Shown: one piece after another, positions 1-7,673 of the stretch
Layout of the letters: each line of letters opens with the position of its first letter
Position numbering within the stretch: the stretch's first letter is position 1
Assembly (NCBI RefSeq): GCF_900104115.1
Contig: NZ_FNJM01000002.1
Location: 310,001-374,000, forward strand
From: Clostridium gasigenes
GTDB lineage: Bacteria > Bacillota > Clostridia > Clostridiales > Clostridiaceae
Direction: 5' to 3'
Length of the DNA stretch: 64,000 nt
The notes under the pieces: model-generated
Seen by the model: the letters and a program-made list of their open reading frames with translations, nothing else
Databases searched by the model: none
Told to the model about the DNA's origin: nothing
Translations under genes and position numbers: made by a program

Positions 1-783
1 AGTTATATTTCTAAATATATTTTTTTCTTGTTCATCCTTCATTTTCAACTTTTCACTCATTAAATTAAAAGAGTCTACTAAAACTCCTACTTCATCATTT
101 GAAGTAATATTAATTTTTGAAGGATAACTACCTTTTCCTACTTCTGAAACTTTATTCTTAAGAAGTATTAAAGGATTAACTATCTTTGATGATAAAAAAT
201 ATATAGAAATTAATATAATTAAGAAAAGTCCAGTAAAAATATAATTAACTAACTCATTGATATTTTTATTTCTTATATAGTCCTTTTCATAACTATTGGT
301 TAACATTATAACTCCTATAGCCTGATTATTTTTACCATATATTAAATGACTTACTTTTCCAATAATACTATTAGGTCTTCTTTCAATATCTATAATAGCC
401 TTATTATCTTTAACTATATTTAAAGTTTCTTCTGATATCCCATATATATTTAGATCTATTTCTTTTTCATTAATTGCTCCTTTTAATAATAACTTACCAT
501 TTAAGTCATATAAAGCGCCTTGGCAATAAGCTCTATTTAAAATAAAGTTAATTACATTATTATTTAAATCACTTACTGTCATTTCATTTTTATTAATATT
601 ATTAATGGCTAAATAATCATTTAAGCTGCTAAGTGAAACCTCATAGTTTTTCTTCATATCATTTGTAATATACTCTTTAAAATTCTTATAAAAAAATTTG
701 GTTAATATTATATTGGATATAATTATGAATACAATGAAAATTAGGGATAATACTACTCCATATTTACGTCTTATTGTTAACAT
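1..783 (-). CDS. Sensor histidine kinase, partial (N-terminal 261 residues)
   Basis: Membrane sensor of a two-component system; the reading frame runs off the left edge, so the dimerisation and ATPase domains are missing. The start (MLTIRRKYG) overlaps the end of the upstream response regulator by 20 bp, typical of translational coupling. A first membrane segment lies at about residues 9-27. An extracytoplasmic sensor region follows to about 180, a second membrane segment at about 181-202, and a HAMP linker at about 203-255 with the usual NPL...L and NDEVG features. The input signal cannot be told from the sequence. The family call rests on topology, HAMP and the regulator next door. Confidence 0.85.
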   Translation of the reverse strand, partial: MLTIRRKYGVVLSLIFIVFIIISNIILTKFFYKNFKEYITNDMKKNYEVSLSSLNDYLAINNINKNEMTVSDLNNNVINFILNRAYCQGALYDLNGKLLLKGAINEKEIDLNIYGISEETLNIVKDNKAIIDIERRPNSIIGKVSHLIYGKNNQAIGVIMLTNSYEKDYIRNKNINELVNYIFTGLFLIILISIYFLSSKIVNPLILLKNKVSEVGKGSYPSKINITSNDEVGVLVDSFNLMSEKLKMKDEQEKNIFRNIT

Positions 784-1459
784 TACTTTCCTTTAACATA
801 TACCCCACTCCGAAAACTGTTTCTATGTTAACTTCCTTTTTTAACTTTTGACGTAATCTTGTTATATGTACATCTATAGTCCTTGTATATCCAATAAAAT
901 CATATCCCAAAACTAAATTTAATAAATCATTTCTTGAGTAAACTCTATTTTTATTTTTTGTTAAAAATAATAAAAGATCAAATTCCTTTGGTTTAAGTTT
1001 TATTTCTTCGCCATTAAATTCTACAATTCTACTGCCTTCAGAAATGCTAATTTTGCCGTTAGAAATACTTTCTTTAGTATTACCTTCATTAACAATTTCT
1101 TTTTTTCTCCTTAAAGCTACTCTAATTCTTGTTATTACTTCCCTAATATCAAAAGGTTTTGTAATATAATCATCTGCGCCTAATTCAAGACCAAGAATCT
1201 TATCTATAATATCAACTCTTGCCGTAAGCATAATTATAGGTATCTTATATTTTGAAATTTCTTTGCAAATAGAAAATCCATCTCTATCACCTAACATAAT
1301 ATCTAGCAATATTAAATCTGGCTTAAAAGTTTGTATATCATCTTCTACTCTTAATCCATTATTATTTATCTTAACTGTATACCCTTCTTTAGTTAATGAA
1401 AACATTAATATCTGGCTTATATCTTCATCATCTTCAATTATCAATATATTTTCTCTCAA
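764..1459 (-). CDS. OmpR/PhoB-family response regulator
   Basis: DNA-binding partner of the kinase that follows it. The receiver domain (about 1-120) has the acidic pair in IIEDDED, the phospho-acceptor aspartate in LILLDIML (about residue 53) and the KPFD lysine near 101. A winged-helix output domain occupies about 135-225 and ends in the usual RTIDVHITRLRQKL...VFGVGYML signature. At 231 residues it is full length. The upstream region has a good ribosome binding site (AGAGGTGATACTTTG). Target genes are not evident. Confidence 0.92.
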   Translation of the reverse strand: MRENILIIEDDEDISQILMFSLTKEGYTVKINNNGLRVEDDIQTFKPDLILLDIMLGDRDGFSICKEISKYKIPIIMLTARVDIIDKILGLELGADDYITKPFDIREVITRIRVALRRKKEIVNEGNTKESISNGKISISEGSRIVEFNGEEIKLKPKEFDLLLFLTKNKNRVYSRNDLLNLVLGYDFIGYTRTIDVHITRLRQKLKKEVNIETVFGVGYMLKESNVNNKT

Positions 1460-1541
1460 AGTATCACCTCTTTTATTACCATTATATATTTTTTGTTACT
1501 TTTTTACTAGTTTTCTAATTATTATAATTTTATTAATGTTT

Positions 1542-1728
1542 TTAAATAGAATTGCAAACCTCTGCTGCTTTTTCATAATCCTTTCTTTTCTCATATATAA
1601 TAGCTAACCTTTTAAATGCCGGTATCCTTCCCTCAAAGGTTTTAATATTACTAATTTCATTTTCTATTTTTTCCTTATTATAAATATTTGAAAGTGCTAT
1701 AATTTCATTTACTCTACTATGTCATTGC
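1542..1728 (-). pseudogene. Remnant of a TPR-like protein (C-terminal end only)
   Basis: A minus-strand frame reads ...FEGRIPAFKRLAIIYEKRKDYEKAAEVCNSI then stop, which resembles the last helices of a tetratricopeptide-like protein. No start codon precedes it and in-frame stops lie just upstream, so it is an orphan 3' fragment. The rest of the 1460-1937 gap (about 1730-1870) shows no gene that I can recognise. Confidence 0.45.
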
Positions 1729-1873
1729 TTGTACTTAGAAATTCGTTGTACCTGATGGATCTTACGCCCACCTTTAGTTTACAAAGTGGCAAAGGCGTTG
1801 CTATTATTTTCAAATTTATTATATAATTTTTTACACTACTAAAACTATGATTAGCCTTTTATTTTAAATTAAA

Positions 1874-1907
1874 AAATGATAGACATCTATATAGATGTCT
1901 ATCATTT
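1874..1907 (-). terminator. Rho-independent terminator of the BFD-like gene
   Basis: Perfect palindrome with 17-bp arms meeting at 1890/1891 (AAATGATAGACATCTAT and its complement). It is followed on the minus strand by a T-rich run and lies 30 bp past the stop codon of the upstream gene. Confidence 0.75.
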
Positions 1908-1937
1908 AGTTATAGCTATAATGAAATTGTAAACTAA

Positions 1938-2237
1938 TTATCTTTTATTTTCTATTATATTTGATATAATACTTTTACATCTTCCACAACCTGTGCCTGC
2001 ATTAGTAACTTCTCCAACTTTTTCAACAGTATCAGCTCCACCTTTTACTGCTTCTACAATTGTATCTATTGATACATTTTTACATCTGCATGCAGTTTTT
2101 ATAAGAGCTTCTACGTCCTTAAGTTCCTCTTCATTTTCAATAACTATATCAGATAATTCTTTAAGCTCTTCAATAGTTCTAGCTCCCTCTACTTGTGCCT
2201 TTCTAACTTGTAAGTATTTACTCATTTCTAATGTCAT
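1938..2237 (-). CDS. BFD-like [2Fe-2S]-binding domain protein
   Basis: Small predicted iron-sulfur protein of 99 residues. The C-terminal half matches the bacterioferritin-associated ferredoxin (BFD) fold, with two cysteines in CRC (about 48 and 50) and two in CGRC (about 84 and 87) separated by some 33 residues. In this family these four ligate a [2Fe-2S] cluster, and the domain often passes electrons to bacterioferritin or sits on flavin oxidoreductases. The N-terminal 45 residues are helical and unassigned. It is a single-gene unit with GGAGGAG before the ATG, a strong promoter and its own terminator. A palindromic operator matching the one at the marR/azoR region suggests control by the same MarR-type repressor (inference). 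Confidence 0.8.
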   Translation of the reverse strand: MTLEMSKYLQVRKAQVEGARTIEELKELSDIVIENEEELKDVEALIKTACRCKNVSIDTIVEAVKGGADTVEKVGEVTNAGTGCGRCKSIISNIIENKR

Positions 2238-2346
2238 ATATACTCCTCCTAATATTTAAATTTATTTATTAATATTTTATAAATAAGCTTTTTAAATTAT
2301 ATATTTAGTTAACTAATATTAATTTATTTTATTTTATAATAACCAT

Positions 2347-2369
2347 TATAGTCAATATAGTTGACTATA
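2347..2369 (-). promoter_or_regulatory. Operator-like palindrome downstream of the BFD promoter
   Basis: TATAGTCAA-N5-TTGACTATA, a perfect inverted repeat with 9-bp arms. It lies just downstream of the -10 box, where a bound repressor would block transcription. The same arms occur at 11781-11803 between the divergent marR and azoR genes. Confidence 0.65.
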
Positions 2370-2375
2370 TACTTT

Positions 2376-2404
2376 ATAGTACAATATAATTCAAATAAAG
2401 TCAA
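2376..2404 (-). promoter_or_regulatory. Sigma-A type promoter of the BFD-like gene
   Basis: On the minus strand TTGACT (2399-2404) and TACTAT (2376-2381) are separated by exactly 17 bp, close to consensus, about 140 bp upstream of the start codon. Confidence 0.7.
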
Positions 2405-2405
2405 C

Positions 2406-3480
2406 TTAATTTACTTTATTTACTATTAGTTTATTTCTTTCTTTTATGAATTCTTCATAATTATCAATTTCCCATAAGTTTTTATCCTGTGGTATTAAAT
2501 GCATTTCTAAGTATTCTTTACTTTTAGTAGCAAACCAATCTTTAGGTAAAATGTCACTTTTGCCTGCACCTTGATTTTCATTTAATGTTAAGAGCATGCA
2601 GTTTCCTATTTGATTAATTTCAGGCACCTTATATTTTTGTACAGATCTTCCCTTATCACCTTTAACCTTTACTTTTTTCAAGGCTGATTGTGGAAATATA
2701 TGATCTATATTCGGTTCATTCTCCTTAAAGCTTGGCCTAAAATTGAATTGTTCGTACCATATATTAAATAATAAATATAATTTCCGATTTGATGTTTCAG
2801 GGCTATATCCAGCTGCTAAAATATTAGCTTCTGTTATTTCTGGTGATTTATTTTTATTCCTAAACAAATCATTTAGCTCTTTGAAATTCATTCCAATTGT
2901 TATTTATATTTTCAATATTTTCAGTTTTTCTAAATTTCTCTACATCATATTTTGCTCCAGCACCTATTAATGTTAAGCATATTTTAAGTATTAAATCTCT
3001 ATTAAATCTCTATTAAATCTATATCCTACAGAATTTAGTTCCGTTATTAACTCATCAAGCTTTTCCTCTATATCATCTACACTTATTGTTAAAAGCGCAA
3101 ATAATAAATCACTTTTCTCAAGTATAGTTCCTCCAGAGTTTGCCCTTATAAATATTTCTACAATATCATTTTCCTTGTAAATATCAGTATTATCTACACT
3201 GTCTAGCTCTTGATATGCTATTATTTCCTGTGTACATACAACATCTATAAGTTGATCTACTATATCTATTATTTCTTCCTCTTTCTTTTCATCAAGGTTA
3301 ATTTTAGCATCCTTTATTTTTTTATAATCCCTCTACTAATGCTCATTGGCTTATCATTAGATTCTATTATGTCTTTTACCTTAATCATATTAACTTCTGA
3401 TTTATCCTCTTTCATAAATTTAAATCTATATTTTACATCATCGTTACTCTCATCATAATTTAATATATCTAAATACGGTA
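2406..3480 (-). pseudogene. DUF262/DUF1524-type (GmrSD-like) HNH nuclease gene, broken
   Basis: Remains of a DUF262 plus DUF1524 protein, a group that includes type IV restriction enzymes acting on modified phage DNA. Reading three frames together gives a DUF262 part with EIFIRANSGGTILEKSDLLF and a DUF1524 part with the HNH-like core IDHIFPQSAL and a later QIGNCMLL...N segment. Two lesions are visible. One is a frameshift at a short A-run near 3320. The other is an 11-bp tandem duplication (TTAAATCTCTA, about 2990-3021); deleting one copy restores a continuous frame (NRDLILKICLTLIGAG). The last 161 residues are still open. The 5' end is lost at the junction with the IS element. Confidence 0.8.
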
Positions 3481-3612
3481 ACTATCAAGTGAGTTGACGT
3501 ATTATTATTAAAAAAAGTTTTACTTGCGCTTATTGGGATTAAATTTAAACTTTTCAATATTATTGAAGTGAATTCGTAAATAGTGACCATTAAAATTTAA
3601 AGTATTTTTTTA

Positions 3613-4690
3613 TTAGATGGCCTTATCTATTATTTTTTCTTTAACTTCATCAGTTGGATTTAATGATACAATTTCTGGTGGATTCCAATTTCTTGTTCCT
3701 TTTTGGAACCTTAATGGATTAAGTTTTTGTGCTGCTTCATATAATTTCTTCCTATTAGACATTATCTTTTCAGTCTCTCCATTGTGCATACTACTTGGTG
3801 TCATAAATTTTAGAGCACTATGATAGTGCTCATTGTTATACCAGTTAACGAATGATAGTACCCATTCTCTAGCTTCTTCAATTGAATAAAATCCATCCTG
3901 TGGATAGCTCTGTCTATATTTCATAGTTTTAAAATGAGACTCTGAAAAAGCATTATCATTACTAACTCTAGGTCTTGAATATGATGATAATACGCCTAAA
4001 CCTTCTAGTTTTGCTTTAAGAGTATAAGATTTCATCGGTGCTCCATTATCTGAATGAAGTACTAGTGGTTTTCCTTTAGTATTTTCCGTAAGCATAGCCC
4101 TTTCTACTAAGTCAGCAGCTAGCTCACCTGTCTCTTCTGTCCAAACTTCCCAACCTACAATCTTTCAGCTATAAATATCAATTATTGTATATAATTTAAA
4201 GTACATTCCTCTTGTATATGTATTTAGCCAGGTAATATCCCATGTCCACACTTGATTTGGACCATCCGCTATATGTGTAGTTGGTATATGTACTCTTTCA
4301 GACGGTTTTGTATGCCTACGATGATGTTGCATATTTTCTTCCCTAAGTATTCTATAGAACGTTGATTCTGAAGCTATATATTGACCCCTATCAGCTAGGG
4401 ATGGAACTATTTGTGTTTGTGGTAAATCTGCATATTCTGGTATACTTACTATATTTAAAACACTTTGTCTTTCTTCTTTAGAAAGTTTATTCTTGGGTTC
4501 TGGTCTTATGCAGTTTTTTCTTTTATCTTCATTTATAGTATCTCCAAGACGCCACCTTTCAAATGTTCGTTTACTAATACCAACTACATCACAAGCGGGA
4601 ATTAGCCTTGCACCATGGTTATTTGCTTCTTCTATCAGACTTATAATTTTTTTGCGATTCTCTATGCTGATTAATCTTCCTCGTTGTCCC
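3613..4690 (-). pseudogene. IS3-family transposase OrfB with one nonsense codon
   Basis: Catalytic subunit of the transposase, normally made as an OrfAB fusion by programmed frameshifting. Helix-turn-helix-like residues (DVVGISKRTFERW) come first, then the integrase core: first aspartate in WTWDITWL, second in HSDNGAPMK and the glutamate in NDNAFSESHFK. The frame is intact except for a TGA at 4165-4167, where the sequence reads DIYS-stop-KIVGWEVW. Relatives normally carry arginine there, consistent with CGA to TGA. One base change therefore separates this copy from a complete transposase. Confidence 0.82.
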
Positions 4691-5156
4691 CGAAAATCGC
4701 ACCTAACTTTTTTTTGAGTACCAATAGAGCTACTGTTTCAGCTAATGCTTTTTCTTTATATATTAAATCTCTAGCTAGTTCTTTTGATTTCTTTTTTTCT
4801 TCTTTTAATTCATCACTTAGGTCTAAACTATTAATCCTAACACCGTCATTTGCTGCTATGCAGCTAGAGCGCCAAGCCTTAACTTCTTCAACATATAATC
4901 CATTTTCACGACAGTATTTTGAAAGTTCTATTTCGGCTAGTGTGTAAGTTTCCATAACAACCATAAATTTATCTTTAGAAGATTTATTTCGTTTAGGTTT
5001 ACTTGTTGAACCGCGAGTAGCTAATGTAGATTGGCTACTACCAGTTTCTATTGAAAGGTTTCTTGTTGATATTTGTTCTGGTGGTAACATTCTTGCTATT
5101 AATTTTTCTTTTTCTTCTTTTGTATACTTATTATTAGCTCTATTATCTTTTGCCAT
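4671..5156 (-). CDS. IS3-family transposase OrfA
   Basis: 161-residue DNA-binding subunit. It opens with a lysine/glutamate-rich segment and LPPEQISTRNLSIETGSS, a helix-turn-helix-like region that recognises the IS ends. It closes with a charged helical stretch (about 100-155, ELKEEKKKSKELARDLIYKE) of the leucine-zipper type that mediates OrfA/OrfAB contacts. Its 3' end overlaps the OrfB frame by about 20 bp, the usual place for the -1 frameshift. ATG is preceded by GGGAGATATTACCT. It appears intact. Confidence 0.8.
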   Translation of the reverse strand: MAKDNRANNKYTKEEKEKLIARMLPPEQISTRNLSIETGSSQSTLATRGSTSKPKRNKSSKDKFMVVMETYTLAEIELSKYCRENGLYVEEVKAWRSSCIAANDGVRINSLDLSDELKEEKKKSKELARDLIYKEKALAETVALLVLKKKLGAIFGDNEED

Positions 5157-5229
5157 AGGTAATATCTCCCTTACTTTTATCTAATTTGAGAATAACATGA
5201 TTTATCTCCTACGACAACTATCTTACCAT

Positions 5230-5406
5230 CTAGGGAACTTCATCTGGATATACCATAATCTTTTCTTCATTTGATATAACCCAAAGCTTAGAATCCATAT
5301 TTTCAACAAACCCTTTTATCTTCTTTATTTTTCCATTCTCTACTGAACAATAAATAACCACTTCATCCTCTTCACATTCTCCCTGTTTCTTAACAGTGAC
5401 TTTCAA
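5230..5406 (-). pseudogene. LytTR-family regulator, N-terminal fragment
   Basis: A TTG start behind AGGAGGGG opens a 58-residue frame (LKVTVKKQGECEEDEVVIYCSVENGKI...). It resembles the start of stand-alone LytTR DNA-binding regulators, which usually run to about 150 residues. The frame stops eight bases from the IS end, and the DNA-binding domain is not found on the other side of the IS. The likely cause is IS insertion with deletion. Confidence 0.55.
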
Positions 5407-5511
5407 TCCATCCCCTCCTTTTCCCTAACAATAGTTTAATTAGAATCAAAAATCAATACCTCAGTTCCATGTGGTCAAATATCTATTCTATCAGGCAAAA
5501 AAACATCTTCC

Positions 5512-5640
5512 CTAAAGACGTATTCGTACGCAATCTTTTCCGATAGCTAAATAAAACGGTCTATCAATCTCCGCTTTACCAATCATTTTTACAATATCAG
5601 ATACTTTATTTTTTGTAACTCTTGCAATATATTAAATAAT
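5512..5640 (-). pseudogene. Short unassigned coding remnant
   Basis: A minus-strand frame reads IARVTKNKVSDIVKMIG...FYLAIGKDCVRIRL and stops, with no start codon or ribosome binding site. It looks like a decayed piece of a gene but I cannot assign a family. About 5407-5510 shows nothing recognisable. Confidence 0.25.
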
Positions 5641-5659
5641 ACTATACACATATATTAAA

Positions 5660-5848
5660 TCATTTTTTTCTTCTTTGACCCTTCAATAATTCACGCCTCT
5701 CAAACTTTGGGCAAGACAATGCTTTAAGTGTATGAAATCTAATTTGATGTGTAGGATACTTAAACTTCGCCAATTGCCAAAATGCATTTCTAGAAATATC
5801 TCCTAAAAAATAATCTTGCACATAATCCCATACAGTATCATCAGCCAT
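5660..5848 (-). CDS. Small protein, paralogue of the 59-residue protein at 51826-52005
   Basis: Unrecognised 62-residue protein. It shares a core with the small gene in the Rhs locus: ISR-x-AFW-x-LAKF-x-YPTHQI-x-F near residues 18-40, then a FERR/FERS motif near the end. Both are basic at the C-terminus. Because the paralogue lies among toxin/immunity genes, this copy may be a displaced immunity-associated gene, but there is no direct evidence of function. ATG is preceded by GGAGGTGTCATAATAATGG. Confidence 0.5.
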   Translation of the reverse strand: MADDTVWDYVQDYFLGDISRNAFWQLAKFKYPTHQIRFHTLKALSCPKFERRELLKGQRRKK

Positions 5849-5949
5849 GATATATTTCCATTATTATGACACCTCCATATAAAAACGTATACGAATTATT
5901 ATTATAAATTTCATCCAATCTTTTATTTAATTAAACACATAAAAAAATC

Positions 5950-5978
5950 CACGTCCAATCTATCTCTAGATTGTCGTG
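5950..5978 (-). terminator. Terminator downstream of the first azoreductase
   Basis: Stem-loop with arms CACG..CAATCT and AGATTG.CGTG and a 6-base loop. It is followed on the minus strand by GATTTTTTT. A second inverted repeat, GGTGGA/TCCACC at 5988-6020 with an unusually GC-rich loop, lies beside it and is unexplained. Confidence 0.65.
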
Positions 5979-6146
5979 AATTTGACTGGTGGAGGTGAAT
6001 CGCTGCGGGCGAAATCCACCATATTTTTAAATTTCCAAATACCTGCATCTTATACTAATTACATAAGATAAATTTGATGTGCAATGGAAATTAGCTGCTA
6101 AAATTAAAGAATAAGAATATTATTCTCCTATCTACATGTCTTATAT

Positions 6147-6749
6147 CTAGAAAGTTTTCGCCTTATCTTGAGCTTCATTAATTGCAACTTGAACAATCGC
6201 CTCTGCATCTTCACCAATAACATCTAATTTATTTGCTGCTATTGTAGTAAAATCAGTTATTCCTAAGAATCCAACGATTGTTCTTAAATATCTATCTCCC
6301 ATTTCATATCCTGCAGCTGCTCCTTCTGAATATCCACCACCTCTTCCAACAATATGAACTGCCTTTTTGCCTTGGCATAATCCAACTGGTCCCTGTGCTG
6401 TATATTTGAATGTAATTCCTGTAACACATATATAATCTATATATGCCTTTAATATTGCCGGGAAGCTTAAATTCCAAAATGGAGCTGCAATTATATATTT
6501 ATCTGCTTCTGCAAATTGATAGGCATATTTTAGAATTGGATGATCTTTTCCTTCTCCTGGATTAGGTCTATGAAGATTAATTCCTTCCTCTGTTAAAAAT
6601 CCTATTCCTTCCTTATATAAGTCCAAAGTTATTATTTCGTCATTGGGATTTAACTCTTTATATTTTTCAATAAAGCTATCAGAAATTCTAAAAGTTCTTG
6701 ATACTCCTTCCTTTTTAGCATTTGCTTTAATATACAATACTTTGCTCAT
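6147..6749 (-). CDS. azoR: FMN-dependent NADH-azoreductase (first of three)
   Basis: Flavodoxin-like quinone/azo reductase that uses FMN and NADH for two-electron reduction in the cytoplasm. I place the start at MSKVLYIKANAK, 9 nt after GTGAGG; an upstream GTG would add five residues but would use that ribosome binding site as coding sequence. The family pattern is visible: SRTFRISDSFIEKY near the phosphate-binding loop, AAPFWNLSFPAILKAYIDYI, then TGITFKYTAQGPVGLCQGKKAVHIVGRGGGYSEG. It sits 50 bp downstream of a nitroreductase on the same strand, probably one transcript. Paralogues lie at 11977 and 24294. Confidence 0.87.
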   Translation of the reverse strand: MSKVLYIKANAKKEGVSRTFRISDSFIEKYKELNPNDEIITLDLYKEGIGFLTEEGINLHRPNPGEGKDHPILKYAYQFAEADKYIIAAPFWNLSFPAILKAYIDYICVTGITFKYTAQGPVGLCQGKKAVHIVGRGGGYSEGAAAGYEMGDRYLRTIVGFLGITDFTTIAANKLDVIGEDAEAIVQVAINEAQDKAKTF

Positions 6750-6799
6750 ATTAATTAACCTCACTTTATATTTATTAATTTTTATAATGTTATCAATGT

Positions 6800-7429
6800 T
6801 TATTTATTAAAACCATTATAGTTTACAAATTCCTGTATTGGTTTTCTATATCCTCGCAATCTTCTATTCGTTTTATCTTCCTTACCTATAGTAATCAATA
6901 AAACCGGTTCAAATTTATCTGGTACATTAAATAACTTTTTTACAGCTTCAGGCTCAAAGCCTATCATAGGACATGTATCCCACCCTCTATCCTTAGCAAT
7001 AAGCATAAACATCATTGCTGATAGAGAGGCATTTCTAATAGCCTCTTGAACTTTAAACTCTTCCTCTCTACCTTCATATAAGCTATTGATTATTTGCAGT
7101 ATTCCGTTATATTCTGTTTGATTTAAGATTCCTAGCGAAAGCATTCCCTCATAAATCTTGTTTGCATCCTTATTTGCTTCTTTGCTTCCCAAAACCAAAA
7201 CAGCAGCAGATGCTGTATGAATCTTATACTGCTTAAATGCTACTTCCATCAGCTGCTCTTTCTTCTCTGCATCATCTATAACTAGATAATTAGCATGTTG
7301 AAGATTATAACAGGATGGTGTAAGGGTAACTAATCTAAATATCTCATCAAATTCAAACCTTGGTATCTCTATTCCTTCAATAAAATTGTTTGCAGATCTT
7401 CTTTCTTGTATTAAATTAACTAACTCCAT
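6800..7429 (-). CDS. Nitroreductase-family protein
   Basis: Predicted FMN-dependent NAD(P)H oxidoreductase of 209 residues. It opens with LIQERRSANNF (the family RRSxRxF motif that contacts FMN phosphate), followed by PSCYNLQHANYLVI, and ends with PVLLITIGKEDKTNRRLRGYRKPIQEFV. The central helix contains MMFMLIAKDRGWDTCPMIGF. Substrates in the family range from nitroaromatics to quinones and cannot be predicted. It probably forms an operon with the azoreductase behind it. The ribosome binding site GAAGGGAGGG supports the start. Confidence 0.87.
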   Translation of the reverse strand: MELVNLIQERRSANNFIEGIEIPRFEFDEIFRLVTLTPSCYNLQHANYLVIDDAEKKEQLMEVAFKQYKIHTASAAVLVLGSKEANKDANKIYEGMLSLGILNQTEYNGILQIINSLYEGREEEFKVQEAIRNASLSAMMFMLIAKDRGWDTCPMIGFEPEAVKKLFNVPDKFEPVLLITIGKEDKTNRRLRGYRKPIQEFVNYNGFNK

Positions 7430-7673
7430 TTATAAAATCCCTCCCTTCTCAAATTAACACATTTATCCATCATAAAACAATTCTTATTATACTGTTATAA
7501 CAACTTTACTATTTACAGTTATCAAATAATTATTCAAAAATAAAATTGTTTATAATATTTAATACAGAATATAAGAATGTCATGACATAAGCCTTATTAT
7601 AATTTATAATTTATAATTTCAGTCGATTTTGTTATCTATTCATTTATTATACAAATCTCTATCAGAAGAAAAT

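Larger units (their letters stand above)
3490..5221 (-). mobile_element. IS3-family insertion sequence (about 1.73 kb)
   Basis: Two overlapping frames (OrfA, OrfB) with an IS3-type DDE transposase, bounded by imperfect inverted ends: the left end begins TGAGTTGACGTA at 3490 and the right end, read inward from 5221, is ATAGTTGTCGTA. The left flank is a DUF262/DUF1524 gene and the right flank a LytTR gene. No clear target-site duplication is visible, so flanking DNA was probably lost after insertion. The exact ends are uncertain by a few bases. Confidence 0.75.

Noticed and set aside
1740..1860. Possible coding remnant between the response regulator and the BFD gene
   Set aside because: Short frame (ATPLPLCKLKVGVRSIRYN) without start signals or a recognisable family.
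3000..3030. The 11-bp repeats as a start of a CRISPR or satellite array
   Set aside because: Only 2.6 copies, no spacers; explained by slippage inside a coding sequence.
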